Positions 1 through 11,504 of a stretch of 64,000 nucleotides of DNA are shown here, one piece after another. Within the stretch, counting starts at the first letter, position 1; each line of letters opens with the position of its first letter. Both the position numbers and the translations under genes were made by a program. The notes below the pieces were generated by a model, which saw only the letters and a list, made by a program, of their open reading frames with translations, was not told the DNA's origin and did not search any database. Source of the stretch: Scleromitrula shiraiana (lineage: Eukaryota > Ascomycota > Leotiomycetes > Helotiales > Sclerotiniaceae); the NCBI GenBank assembly GCA_028455995.1, contig JABELC010000001.1:1724501-1788500 (forward strand), read 5' to 3'.

Positions 1-50
1 ACCGTCGTCATCGTCATGCCGTCGTCTGTCTTCCCCAAACTGGTGTCTAC

Positions 51-1394
51 TCATCCCATCCCAACATATTTAAACCAATTCGGCCTGCAGTCCTCTTTAT
101 GCAACCAAGCTTCTCCATCTGTGAATCGTCCCGCCATGCAGCCTTTGCACTTTGGCGAGTTGGGGCAGTTGAAATAGGGAATATGTTGGTAACCAATGTC
201 ACGGAACCTTGGTAATGTGTCAGCGTAAGAACGCTGATTCAGAAAGAAATTGCAGCTTACCAATGGATTTTACTTGAGTCTTCGAAAAGTCCTAACGCTA
301 TACTGTGGACGGGCGCATCTCCCCATCTTTCGTAAAAGAACCCACCTGCACGATCCAAGTGATTAAAATAATCCTCATATGCTTGGCTACGCCAAAAATT
401 CATATCTCCAATTTCGAAGTTACTCCAGAAGTGGCAGGTAGAGTATCCGTTCGCTTTCTGATTGTGTTCGGGTCTCCGTGTGGCATCAGTGATCCATCTC
501 ATCGCGTTGTTCTCATTAATATATTCTGGATGCGCCGCCAAGAATTTCGTCGTCTCTGGCCATAAAGTTGGTATAGATGCTGGTGCGTCATAAAGATTGA
601 TGGTGAATCCATAAGTCTTGTTGTGATCTGCCATATATCTAAAAACATCATAATCAACATCGCAAAAGAAATGAACTTTTGGTTCGACACGCCAGTAGTA
701 TTGCATGTTCTCCAACGCCGGATGCTTATAGAAGAGACCGCTGTTCCATCGACACATTTGATGATACGATGCCATGCTTGCATACTGGATATCGTTCTCT
801 TTCAGTATCTTAGCCGATTCTTCGAAAAGCTCTTTGTCGATCCATGATGGGATATCCCAGTGCTCCTTTGGAATTAATTCTGCAAGATCATTAAAAATGC
901 CAGGCTGTCATCATAAGTATTGTTGCTTACCATATTTACATTCTGCTTTCGTTTCCGCTTGGGTCCGTTTTTTGAACTCTTGTGTAAACGGCACATCATT
1001 GAAGAATGTCCATGGATAATTGAATTTATGATTCCACGTCCTTTCGAGATCCCGCATAGCCTGAACGATACCTTCCAGCTCCTCGTTTCGAACCAAAGAT
1101 AACAAAGTGGCATTGATTCGACTTGTCCCTTCGGCTCCTGGTCCATAACCTTGGTCTGCTCGCCATAATATGCCTTCTGGTTCTCCAGTCACTGTTGATA
1201 TCTCATTAGCAAGCTGTCCAAAAGATTCAGGAAGCTCGGCGCATACAATCCAGATTGGGATCTCTTTCCATGTTGTCGAGGGTATCTCCAGGGCCCTTCG
1301 GTATCTTTGCTGGGCCGAATATCTGATATAAGAAGAATATCCATAATCCTATAGCTAACAAGCCCAAGACTCGTATTGGACGTGCGACTGCCAT
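51..1394 (-). CDS. Golgi alpha-1,2-mannosyltransferase, KTR/KRE2 family (GT15)
   Basis: Four exons on the minus strand: 1394-1247, 1191-931, 879-261 and 207-51, giving 394 aa with all junctions GT..AG and in frame. Residues 7-25 form one hydrophobic segment after a short basic tail, the type II anchor expected of a Golgi glycosyltransferase. The GT15 core begins at TGEPEGILWRAD (about residue 51) and continues with HFFCDVDYDVFRYM (about 206-219, substrate/metal region) and CHFWSNFEIGD, whose Glu at about 292 corresponds to the proposed nucleophile of yeast Kre2. A Cys-rich C-terminal tail follows (CPNSPKCKGC). The family transfers mannose from GDP-Man to O- and N-linked glycans of secreted proteins. 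Which KTR paralogue it is cannot be told. It is complete, ending 50 bases from the window edge, and diverges from the gene at 1796. Confidence 0.93.
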
Positions 1395-1795
1395 ATTGTA
1401 TCAGGAGTAGATGTATTATTGATTCCCAACCTAGCTGAAGCTTGCAGGCGGGTTAGGACAAAGTTCCTGTATCGCGATCGGCGCCGCGTAAAGTAAGTAA
1501 AATCTAACCTTCTAAAACTTGTGCCCCAGAAAAAGGGGATGCGTAATAATTTACCATTAATCATTACAGGGCTGATCCATGAATGGTTGAGGCTAGCGAG
1601 TGCTGTTATGCCCGAGGCAACTATACCTTCATGTCAGGCATATATCAATGGTTGTCGCGTCTTCTCCAGCAATTTACGCGTACTATAATTCGATCTAAAT
1701 TGTTTATTCAGTTATTAGTAAATATTATTGTCAACAGAATAAAGTTGGGAGACGGTTTGTGTAAGAACCCTTGGCAGATGTAGAACTATTGTATA
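1395..1795. promoter_or_regulatory. shared divergent promoter region (GT15 gene / GCP5)
   Basis: About 400 bases between two start codons that point away from each other. Both genes must take their promoters from it. I see no recognisable factor site and no credible ORF; the 69-aa and 66-aa reading frames here have no family features. Confidence 0.6.
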
Positions 1796-4651
1796 ATGGC
1801 ACATCTTGCAAGGCTGGGAGCTTTGACAGATGAGCTCGTCACATTGATCACTTCTTTTTCTGCGCAGGTAAATATGTTTTATTCGTACACTCTTACAGTT
1901 TATACTGTTTTACCCCAGCAAAGTTGTTTTCGGGGATTGTACTGATATACTTAGTCTGATGCTACTAGATTCAATGTATGCCGGGAAACCTCTCTGAGGG
2001 CTCTTAGATACCACAACTACAATCGGACGAATCAATTCGATATCGAAGATCGACTTGAGGGACTTGACGAAAAGTTTCGGGTTTACAATGAGGATCCTCT
2101 CGCAGATGCACTCAAGGAACGTCTAGATAAACTATCAACATTGAAGATAAAGTGGAAACCAGAAATTCTACACCTTCTTCTTGAACTGTCGAACAGACCA
2201 GTCTCTAAATCGAGGATCGAAAACCTAGAATCACTCAAGGTAGTCGATCCTATAGTCGATCCTCCTTTGAAATGGCGAGATCTCGTAGCAGAGGACCCTC
2301 TGCTACAAGATAAAAGTGTTTGGCAAAACGTCAATTTTGCTGCCGATAGCTCTGACGATGACGAGGATCGAATTTTGGACAATAGATCTGAATTGTCTGA
2401 TCTTACTGGATCAACAGAACAATCAAGTGTGTATAATGAACATACCCGGAGCCCTCAAGACTTTATTGTGAATCTTAATGACGAGAATGTTTTACATAAA
2501 TTGAGGAAAGCACAATTTTGGCAGAAACCACCAAGTGTAAATGGTATTCAACTTAAGACGGTGAGAAAGTCTATCACCGAAATTCAGGCGATCCGGGAAG
2601 TTCTTTTTATGCTCTCTGGAATATCATCCTCCTTGTTTGAATATTGTGACGAGGCAGCTATAACCATCCAACCTTCCAAGGGATACATTTTGAAGCATTT
2701 GACTCCGGAAGGCTACGATATAATAATGGAAGCGTTTGCGAACAAGGGTTCTGTTCTAAGCGTTCTACGGGTTTGGCTGAGAAACCCCCAAAGTTTGCCT
2801 TTACTGCAAGTTCTGCAAGGATCAATATCACAAAAAATTATCGAGTTTGATACCAAGCTGGCTAATATTCAAAGAATCTTTCTGGCACCCACAGAAGACG
2901 TCGTCATGAGTCTCATGAGCTTACAATCCTTAGTTGCTTCAGACATGAAAGCTTTAAATAAGCTATCAGATATCATCAGGCACCTAGAAGGAGATCGATA
3001 TGCCCATGCTTTTCGTTATCTCGAGTTTTTGTATGATGAGACTTGTATTTCGCAAATGGCTGGGGATGATGAGATGTACTCTTTGATAGGAGATCTGTTT
3101 TTTCAGTGTCTCCGAATTTATCTCCGACCGATACGATTGTGGATGGAAGAAGGGGAGCTGAGCAATGAAGATAATGTTTTTTTCGTCTCCGAACTAGGAC
3201 ACTCGGAGCCATCGTCCATCTGGCAATCTCGTTTCAAACTACGTAAAACACAAGCCGGTGTCCTACATGCTCCAAGATTTCTTTATGCAACCGCTGAGAG
3301 GATTTTTAACACTGGTAAAAGCGTTGTAGTTTTAAAACAATTGAACCAATTCGAGTCTATACGATTGAAGAAGAGGATCGAGCCACGGCTCGATTTTAAG
3401 TCGGTATGTAATATGGAGAAGTTCTCCTTGGCTCCCTTCTCCGAACTGTTTGACGTTGCTATTGAGAAATGGATCAAAAGCAAACATCATTACATTTCCA
3501 ACAGACTCCGACAAATACTTTTTGATTCTTGCGGCTTGCACAATGCTCTCGATGCTCTTGCTCACGTATATTTCATCGCCGATGGTATAACCTCTTCAAC
3601 CTTTATGTCCACAGTTTTTGACAAGCTCGATACTCTGGATTCTTCTTGGAACGATCAATTTCCATTAACAGAACTCGCACAAAGTACAATTGGATCTCAT
3701 CCGTCTATAATTTCAGAAAGACTTCGACTGAATATCCGACCTCTGTCTCATAGAAGCAGAGATATCAGTAGATGTCGAAGATCCGTAAAAGTTCTCTCCA
3801 TCATCGAGCCCTTGTACCGTCTTTCATGGCCGATTCAAATAATCCTCACTCCATCCACTATCACATCCTACCAGATGGTCTTCACCTTCCTGTTCCAGAT
3901 CCGACGAAGCTCCCATATCCTGTCCCGAGAACGGCTGGTAGGAGATTGCCAAACGACGGCAAACATTACCAATGAACGTCCTATATACTACTTGCTCCGC
4001 AGTCGAATATTGTGGTTCAACTCTACCCTTTACTATTACCTTACCTCACTCGTTCTTTCTCCACGCTCGCAAAAACTGCATCAAGATCTCAAAGAGGCCG
4101 AGGACATAGATGCCATGATCCAGGTCCATGCGTTATTCGTCAGGCAAATCATACAGGAAGCTTTACTTGGCAGCAAGTTGGAATTAATTCGCAAAACAAT
4201 TCTAAAGATTCTCGACATAGGGATAAAGCTAGAAGATGCACAAGCTGCAAATGCCGTGGCTAGTAAAGAAGCCATGGAACAACAGCAAGAACTAATTGAT
4301 CTATCAATCGCATCCTTAGGTTTACCGCCCACTCCCAGAAAATCGCGTACTCCTCATTCGATAAACATTAAACTCGAGAAGCACACCGATTCGAATTCAG
4401 AAGATGATGAGGAGTTCACCGTTGATCTGAGTATCCTATCGACTGGTTTGGAGGAACCTGATGAGTCGTATATAGATAAACTTGTGAATATGAAAGCAGA
4501 ATTTGATAGGCTGGTAAGATTTGTAGGGAGTGGTTTAAGGGGGATTGCTAGAGCAAGTGGAGGAGATGAGGCGAAGAGTTGGGATATTCTGGGAGAGATG
4601 ATCGAGGGTGGTTTAGAGAGTGGTGTTGTAGGTATGAATGGGGCTTGTTGA
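1796..4651 (+). CDS. gamma-tubulin ring complex subunit GCP5 (Mod21-like), Spc97/Spc98 family
   Basis: Two exons, 1796-1867 and 1955-4651, give 922 aa. The 24-codon first exon (MAHLARLGALTDELVTLI...) splices in phase 0 to SDATRFNVCRET; without it the ORF would begin internally at a TTG. The N-terminal part (LKWRDLVAEDPL followed by an acidic Asp/Glu/Ser stretch) resembles the GCP5/Mod21 N-terminal region. The middle, with EIQAIREVLFMLSG, and the C-terminal half, with YQMVFTFLFQIRRSS, are typical of GRIP1/GRIP2 domains. The protein would act at spindle pole bodies and microtubule-organising centres as a non-core ring subunit of gamma-tubulin complexes. GCP4 or GCP6 are the alternatives; GCP5 is preferred from the N-terminus. 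Tail-to-tail with CFD1. Confidence 0.85.
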
Positions 4652-5453
4652 GCACAGTTAGTGAGCACTAGATTAGAATTGGGCGTTACGTGCATTTGTA
4701 TGGCGTCAAGTTGAGTTGAGTAAGTTACATTAGATTGTCACAAATTTACGCGGCAGAAGACTCTTTTTAGAACTTTACCTCAACTGATCATTTATATATC
4801 TATATGGAATAAGAACGAATTTTGAATGGATCGATATAACAAACAGTAGCAATACCCTAGGTAGAGATTTATTACTATGCCCTTCAATTATTTATAGTGT
4901 AGGATTTTGTGTTTCTTGATGTTCATCTTTAGAAATATAGAACTCAATAAGTCCAGAACTCATTTGATTTCAAGGACAGCTACGAGTATCAATGATTCAT
5001 ATATTAATATTTTTTATACGTCACATAGATCAAGTTGTATCAGTGATAATAAAAACGGCTTTTAGCTGAAATGGTACGGTTTAAAGTGCTGAATTAGTAT
5101 AAATTATAAAATTGTATTACTATTTTATGTTTTATACTGTTTATATCAATTCAGTACTTTTTTAAAAAAAAATTCGTACTATTTCAGCTAAAAATCGTAA
5201 TAAAAATGCCGATTTCTGTAATGTAGAAGTTATACAATTCTTACATAAACTCATATACCACCAACCTGCTACCTACCTAGGTATGCAATAGTACATATAA
5301 ATATATATGCCAAGAAATATCATTCAGAAATATATGCCATTTTAGACGCCGCAATGATCATCTATAATAATACCTCTAAGAAGACTCAATGACTTAAATC
5401 CCAAACACCAATCGTTATGCCTTTCAACAACATGCCAAACAGAACTTCTGCAA
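4652..5453. other. intergenic, convergent 3' ends
   Basis: AT-rich spacer between two converging genes. It contains the foldback element at 5053-5200 and CCTAGG palindromes at 4855-4862 (CCCTAGGT) and 5275-5282 (ACCTAGGT). No coding potential seen. Confidence 0.6.
5053..5200. repeat. imperfect foldback (MITE-like) inverted repeat, about 150 bp
   Basis: The left arm TTTTAGCTGAAATGGTACG (from about 5060) pairs with the reverse complement of the right arm, TTTTAGCTGAAATAGTACG, at 18 of 19 positions. A second paired block follows: AAAGTGCTGAATTAGTATAAA against AAAGTACTGAATTGATATAAA. Most arm differences are G/A or C/T transitions, as expected if repeat-induced point mutation (RIP) or deamination acted on one arm. 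There is no internal ORF. A non-autonomous MITE relic is the likeliest reading. Target duplications are not clear, so the exact ends are uncertain. Confidence 0.6.
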
Positions 5454-6429
5454 TCAGTCTGCTTCTGAGCTCTTGCCTTCCACAGCGTTCATAACTTGCG
5501 TCGTGATATTCTGAAATATTGGACATAAAGAGCAGTCTCTATACTTTTCCACAAACAAACTCTCATCACCGGCTTCACCTACTTCGTTCTTATCTTCAGA
5601 TAAATCTTTACCATTAACTATGGTACCTTCAGGATATATTGGCTTCTTTCCAGATTCCACCAGCATTCCAAATTGAGGATCAATTGGCACACTGCCCAAG
5701 AACTTCACCCCAAAATCCTTCGCCATAACTTCTCCTCCCCCTTTATTGAAAACATTTGTACATTCCGAACAATTTGGACAAACAAATCCACTCATGTTCT
5801 CCACGACTCCAATGACTTGGATTCCTGTCTTCGTACAGAAATTCAATTCCTTCCTAACATCTGCCGTTGCCACAGCTTGTGGGGTCGTCACTATCACTGC
5901 ACCAGCTACCTGGCCAGGTAGTGCATTCTTTAAAAGTGTCTCTGCTAATGATATATGTTCGTCTGAGGTCCCTGGTGGTGTGTCGATGAGTAGGTAATCA
6001 AGTTCGCCCCACAGCACATCTGTTAGGAATTGTCTAACCATAGCAGTCTTCTTTGGCCCACGCCAAACAACTGCATCGCCTCGTTCCCTTAGCAAAAACC
6101 CGAGAGACATGCATGATAGAGAACCGCGAGAACCGGAAGAGTTCGAAGAATGAACAGGAACGGGAATCCAGCCACCCGGAGCTTGTGTTACCTTTGCGGA
6201 TTCGAGCGAGAAAAATCGTGGGATCGAGGGACCAGTAAGATCTATATCGAGAATTCCGACCGATGAACCAGCGAGGGAGAGGGAAAGAGCGAGTTGGGTT
6301 GTCACAGAGGATTTTCCCACCCCGCCTTTACCAGAGAGAACCTAATCAAACTTTGTTAGTTAATATGTCTGCTTCCATGGGTTTGGATCTACTTACAAGA
6401 ACAACATGTTTTACTTTGTCCAAAGACAT
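5454..6429 (-). CDS. cfd1: cytosolic Fe-S cluster scaffold P-loop ATPase Cfd1 (NUBP2)
   Basis: Exons 6429-6397 and 6341-5454 give 306 aa. The 11-codon first exon (MSLDKVKHVVL) joins in phase 0 to VLSGKGGVGKSS, the deviant Walker A of MRP/NBP35 ATPases (residues 15-23). Further family marks are GILDIDLTGPS, LLIDTPPGTSDEH and a C-terminal CPNCSEC motif at about 199-205, whose CPxC cysteines bind the bridging 4Fe-4S cluster with Nbp35. The N-terminal Cys cluster of Nbp35 is absent, which points to Cfd1 rather than Nbp35. An extra CSLC near the C-terminus is notable. It acts early in cytosolic iron-sulfur protein assembly. Divergent from the gene at 6817. Confidence 0.95.
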
Positions 6430-6816
6430 TTTGAGTATATATTAAAGAATAAATTAGTATTATCCTTGTATTGGTACATTTGTCGTCGCATTTTGAATGT
6501 CAAGAGGAAGAAGAATATTGAAGAATTAGAAATCTTATCGCTTATCAATCCGATCTCCCCCATTCCCGCAAAATCCACCATGACGCCTTAGCGTACATTC
6601 TTCGCTCCGAGACCCCGATCGATCCGTCAAGACTTAAAATACAACAGATGAATTGTTTGACCCTGAATCCTTGGGGGCTTTAAATTAATTACAACTATAC
6701 GAAATTACCATTTCCGTTCCAATGTTTTCATAATACAAAGTTATTCCTCGTCACGGACTTGCGGATGAAGTTATACAGAGTATCAATATGAAAGAGATTT
6801 TCTTAGGGGGAAGTGA
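6430..6816. promoter_or_regulatory. divergent promoter region (cfd1 / gene at 6817)
   Basis: 387 bases between two outward-facing starts. Short reading frames here show no family features. No specific element recognised. Confidence 0.5.
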
Positions 6817-9711
6817 ATGGTAATGGACGATCCTTGGGGCTCACCGTGGGCCGATGAATTAAATAATGATGATGGGTTAGCAAATTGCAGGATTGATGCG
6901 GTGACAGGAGGCCTCGAGCTTGGAAAGGCCAGTGAGACTTTAAAAAACAAAGTCGACGCGACTTGGGAAGATTCGGACGACGGATTCGGCAATTGGGAGG
7001 AGCAGTCGGACGAAAACAAAAGGGTTCTGGGATTGGATCGTACGGCAGATGAATGGAATACACGTAAGCTTGATACTGGCTTGGCGGTAGTGAAGGATGA
7101 TTTCGGAGGGTTATCGCCGCAATGGAATAATTTTGCGACGAGTCCTGTTCATGAGATTCCTAAATTGTCACCGAGTCCTATAGGAAAGTCTAGAGGTATT
7201 GCTCGCGAACCCTCGCCAGACCCGTGGGCAAATACTACCTCTTTTGACGGAACCATTGCTGCAGAAGACAATAGCTGTTCCAATGAAGGACCCGACTCCG
7301 AGTTTGCGCGAGAGAATTCCGTAGATAATTCCCCAACGGTTGTTGAGAGTGTCGAGCTTGAATCTGTGGAAAAATTGGCGGAACTCCAACTAGATGAAGC
7401 ATCACCGAACGTCTCTACCGATCATAGTGATTTGGGGAAACCGGAAGTTGCGGTTGATCGACCTAGCGTGAGTCTGCAGGATCGAGAAGATGCCGTGGAA
7501 GCACTAGGGACGCCAGATGAGAACCCACCTACACAAGAACGAGATCACGAATTCTCCCGCCCATCATCGTCTCCATCCGATGGCAGTCATCATGACGATC
7601 CTCTCCCCGACTCGCCGCGAACATCATTAGATGAGGAGCCCAAGAAACCTAGCCTTCCGAGAAAAGTTACGCGGAATGTACAGGAATTGGTCCAACATTT
7701 TGATGGGTTGACACAACAAAAAAGTGAGGAATCCGTCCTGACTATTACATCGGAAAACGCCGAAGATGGTAATATAAATGAGAAAGACAATGGGGACTCG
7801 GATGAAGACGATTTTGGGGACTTTGGGGATTTCGGAGAGGGCATTTCCGATGACGATGAGACATTCCAAGTGCATCATGACTCTGTTGAAAGGCCTCCTG
7901 CCGTCCAACCTACGCCTTCTCCAGAGGACGAGAAATCCGAGATCCAATTACCCAAGAGGATGATAGGTCCTGTAGATTTTTCTATCGATCTTGCACCTTT
8001 GAACGACCTTTTCAGAGATGATACACTTGTAAGCGGAAGTACTCCTACTGAGAAGATCTTCATACCTGATACAATTATTGCCGACACATTTGCAACTACT
8101 GAAGAGCGAAAGACATGGTATAGGGTGTCACGGTATGGTACGATGCAAAAACACAACACTGGAGATGATGAAAATTATGTTCGTATTACTTGGGCACAAT
8201 CTAAAGTTAAAGAAGATACACAAAAGATTGTAGCAAGGTGGATGGAAGAAGATCGTAATAATGGACGTGTTATCCTTGGTGGAACAAGTAATGGAGGTTC
8301 AAGCTTTGGCTGGAATGATCCAAATGCCGCTCCTGTTTCGTTAGCCTCAGTATTGGCAGCGAAACGCAACAGTGGTGTATTTGGAGCCAGGACAAGTGCC
8401 GAAATATCTTCTCCGGAGATTCCGAGAGAATGGCCGAAAGGACTTGTGCGAAACTACTCGAAATCTAAACCTTCCTCTTCCTCCCAGCCAATAAAACATG
8501 GCTCAAGAGAAATAATACAACCAAGCAGCGACGGCAAAGCGGTATTGCAGCCCTCTGTCGCAGGTTTTGGGTGGAATTTGGGAGGAACAATGCATACAGC
8601 CTCCGAACCTATATCCAAAAATGACTCGTTTGAAATATCATCCAAATCGAGTTCCATCTCTGATCACTTGGGCCAATCAGGTTCTATTCTACAGTCTTCA
8701 CTACCAATGCCCATACTCAGCCCTCCAATTCAGCATCAATCGATACCAAAACCTAGACCAATTTCTTTACCCCCATCTGCCAAAAATACCGCTCAAGTCT
8801 CTCCTATTATATCAGCCATGACTAACGATCTCGATGATGACGACGATGAATGGGGTGAGATGGTTTCTTCACCAGTCATCACAGAAGCTCCAAAATTTCC
8901 TACCCCCGGACTACGACACAAGAAATCAATGAGTATGGGAACTGCATTCTCAAACTCTGTCCTTCCATTAAAAAATCCTCAAATCACAAAACTCCAATCT
9001 GGAAATACCACACCTAAGATGATGAGCTTTGATCAAATCACATTACCCAAATCTAGTCCTATAACCTCACACCCTCCATCATTACCTAGTCCCCTTCCTT
9101 CACCTATATTACCACCACCATCATCTACAAATTCCTGGTCTCAACCTATCAAAGTTCTTTCACCCACAATATCGAATATCAATATCTCTCAGCCCTCATC
9201 TCCCATACCGACATTTACCAACACCTGGTCTCAACCAGCATCTCCAATACCTTCATCTACCTCATTTACAGATCTTTGGTCACTACCCACCACCTCAAGT
9301 CCACCTACAAACACAAACAATTCATCTCAGCCCCCCAACTCGAATCCGCCTATACCTTCCACTTCAACTAATTTTAATACATCCGATCCATGGGCCTCAG
9401 CTGATTTCTCCTTTTTCGATGCCCCTTCAACGGCAATGCAACCTCAATCTATACCTACATCCAACTCCAACTCCAAGACAAACCAAGCACCATTCACAAT
9501 CTCCATCTCCCCTCCTAAATCTCAATTCAAACCTCAATCACCTCTAGCTTCGGTCTCTTTCCCAGCAGATCAAAAATCCGTTACTTTCAATGCTGTATCC
9601 TCTGGTCCATCATCGTTATCTTCACAATCGAGATTGGAGTTGGAGCAAGATACTACTGTGAAGAGGATTGTGAGTGATTTGCCGGATTTGGGATATATGT
9701 TTAGACGGTGA
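6817..9711 (+). CDS. large acidic disordered protein with DFGDFG motifs; candidate clathrin-adaptor accessory
   Basis: Single exon of 964 aa; a second in-frame ATG at 6823 gives MDDPWGSPWADE and may be the real start. The N-terminal third is acidic and rich in Trp/Phe motifs (DPWGSPW, GFGNWEE). An EDDFGDFGDFGEG block near residue 330 has the acidic-phenylalanine form that binds gamma-ear domains of AP-1/GGA in proteins such as aftiphilin. A more ordered stretch follows at about 410-520 (ERKTWYRVSRYGTMQKH... GWNDPNAAPVSLASVL), then a Pro/Ser-rich tail ending in LPDLGYMFRR. I recognise no catalytic domain. A trafficking role is inferred from the motifs only. Confidence 0.85.
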   Translation: MVMDDPWGSPWADELNNDDGLANCRIDAVTGGLELGKASETLKNKVDATWEDSDDGFGNWEEQSDENKRVLGLDRTADEWNTRKLDTGLAVVKDDFGGLSPQWNNFATSPVHEIPKLSPSPIGKSRGIAREPSPDPWANTTSFDGTIAAEDNSCSNEGPDSEFARENSVDNSPTVVESVELESVEKLAELQLDEASPNVSTDHSDLGKPEVAVDRPSVSLQDREDAVEALGTPDENPPTQERDHEFSRPSSSPSDGSHHDDPLPDSPRTSLDEEPKKPSLPRKVTRNVQELVQHFDGLTQQKSEESVLTITSENAEDGNINEKDNGDSDEDDFGDFGDFGEGISDDDETFQVHHDSVERPPAVQPTPSPEDEKSEIQLPKRMIGPVDFSIDLAPLNDLFRDDTLVSGSTPTEKIFIPDTIIADTFATTEERKTWYRVSRYGTMQKHNTGDDENYVRITWAQSKVKEDTQKIVARWMEEDRNNGRVILGGTSNGGSSFGWNDPNAAPVSLASVLAAKRNSGVFGARTSAEISSPEIPREWPKGLVRNYSKSKPSSSSQPIKHGSREIIQPSSDGKAVLQPSVAGFGWNLGGTMHTASEPISKNDSFEISSKSSSISDHLGQSGSILQSSLPMPILSPPIQHQSIPKPRPISLPPSAKNTAQVSPIISAMTNDLDDDDDEWGEMVSSPVITEAPKFPTPGLRHKKSMSMGTAFSNSVLPLKNPQITKLQSGNTTPKMMSFDQITLPKSSPITSHPPSLPSPLPSPILPPPSSTNSWSQPIKVLSPTISNINISQPSSPIPTFTNTWSQPASPIPSSTSFTDLWSLPTTSSPPTNTNNSSQPPNSNPPIPSTSTNFNTSDPWASADFSFFDAPSTAMQPQSIPTSNSNSKTNQAPFTISISPPKSQFKPQSPLASVSFPADQKSVTFNAVSSGPSSLSSQSRLELEQDTTVKRIVSDLPDLGYMFRR

Positions 9712-10360
9712 TAGTATAGTGTAGGAAGTTTGCAGCATTGTATGGTGCCGTATGTTTGGGTGGTTTATTTATCTATCGGCAGATTTGATGGGTGTTGATT
9801 ATTTGATTGAGAATAGAGGAAGTCTATATTCGGAGTATCGATTGAAGTATAGAGGGGAAAGGAAGATGGGGGGAGTTATCGGATGTTAGATGTTAGATAT
9901 TTGTATGATAACGAATGTAACGAGGAAGCAGAAATCGAACAAGCAAGAACGGATCGAAATTGTTAAGAGGAGAGTGAAGAACAAGAAAACGAAAACGAAA
10001 AGGAATGGGGATAGATGGGATCTGGTGTTTAATCTTTTAATCTATATTCTATTTTGGATTGCCATTTGATACATGTTGACAACTACTGATCTAATATAAT
10101 TTCTATGGTATGGTATGGTATGATATGACACGGAATATTCAAAATCTGTATAGCTAGCTACATAAACGACGATTACATTCTCATTGGAGGAGGAGAACAA
10201 AATATATCGCTACCTTATGCACCTAGGTACTAGTAGATCATTCGGTGATGGAAGGAAGGAAGAAGGAACTAATTCACTTATCCACCACCAAATCCAGTGC
10301 AATCTAACCATCTCACGATACCAATCTAGATAACCAGTTCAACATTTATAGTGATATGAA

Positions 10361-10563
10361 CATCTAGAGTATAATCATCTATCTATCCATCTCAACATCT
10401 AAACCCATCTGGATGGATATCTGTAATCATCTAGATGTATGTAATCATCTGGATATCCGAAACCATCTCGATATCTATAATCGTTTGAATCTCTGTAATT
10501 ATCGAAATATCTATAATTATTTCAATATCCAACTCCATCTCAATACCCAATTCCCACCTAAAT
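10361..10563 (+). repeat. degenerate 18-bp tandem repeat
   Basis: About nine consecutive 18-base units such as CATCTAGATGTATGTAAT, CATCTGGATATCCGAAAC and CATCTCGATATCTATAAT, decaying at the 3' side to TATCGAAATATCTATAAT and TATTTCAATATCCAACTC. Spacing stays at 18 through most of the array while sequence drifts. Confidence 0.65.
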
Positions 10564-10671
10564 ATTAAATCCCTTTCAAGCATCCAATACAAACTAGACA
10601 ATACATCTACCTAGGTAGTACTATAAGCTAGCCTTATTGTTCAACTAGTCAGTCTCTTTCTAAAGCCAGCA

Positions 10672-10727
10672 AATAAATAAATAAATAAATAAATGAATGA
10701 ATAAATGAATGAATAAATGAATGAATC
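10672..10727 (+). repeat. AAAT/GAAT tetranucleotide array
   Basis: Runs of AAAT units pass into alternating GAAT and AAAT units. Simple microsatellite in noncoding DNA. Confidence 0.8.
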
Positions 10728-11116
10728 AACCCACCTCCCACCTCCCTCCTCCCCTCTCCTAAAGCTAATTTAGTATAAGCATCAAACCTCAAGTACCTAC
10801 CTATTCAGCCATACGGTACATACATTACATAGTAGGTAACTAGTTATTCACTCCAAGGGACATTGATCGAAATGCTCAGTAATAACGATAATAATATTCC
10901 ATGCAACTAATAGCGAAATAAAGTAGTCACACCACCGCCACCGCCACCGCCACCGCCGCCGCCTTTCCCCCTTCCTTCCCATTCCGCTCATTCATTACAA
11001 TTCTGAACAGCCCTACCTCCCCCCCCCCCCTCCCCCTGGACCAAACCAAAGCAAGCCAGGCTTTTGAGTTTTAACAACTTAGATCACTTACTCCTATTCC
11101 AGCCGAATCCCCAAAA

Positions 11117-11196
11117 GGATAAATGGATAAATGGATAAATGGATAAATGGATAAATGGATAAATGGATAAATGGATAAATGGATAAATGGATAAAA
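11117..11196 (+). repeat. 8-bp minisatellite (GGATAAAT)
   Basis: Ten nearly perfect copies of GGATAAAT. A reading frame on the minus strand through it is an artefact of the repeat. Confidence 0.9.
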
Positions 11197-11504
11197 AAGA
11201 TACACATACATGTACGTACGCCTAGATAGCGAGAGCAACCAAGCAAGCAAGCAAGCAAGCAAACAATCAATCCAGCATCGAACCCTCAAGCGCCATGCCA
11301 TAGAAAATAACACAATACAACATAGCACAACAAACCAAACAAGTATAAAACATCAGACAGAACAAGCCATCACATCATAGAAATCGTACAAACAAACAAA
11401 TAAACAAACAAATCACCCAATAAATCAGTAAGTAGTCGCAATTCAAGCAATTCAAGCAAAATATTCAACCCAGGTTAAAATAAAATAAGATCCTACACCT
11501 ACAC

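Larger units (their letters stand above)
9712..11504. other. intergenic, convergent, rich in tandem repeats
   Basis: About 1.8 kb between two converging genes. It holds the 18-bp degenerate array (10361-10563), an AAAT/GAAT array (10672-10727), a CCGCCA run near 10930-10962, a C12 run near 11020, the 8-bp array (11117-11196), and ACCTAGGT palindromes at 10221 and 10609. No gene seen. Confidence 0.6.

Noticed and set aside
11071..11328. 85-aa minus ORF with periodic IHLSIYPF
   Set aside because: Pure translation of the GGATAAAT minisatellite.
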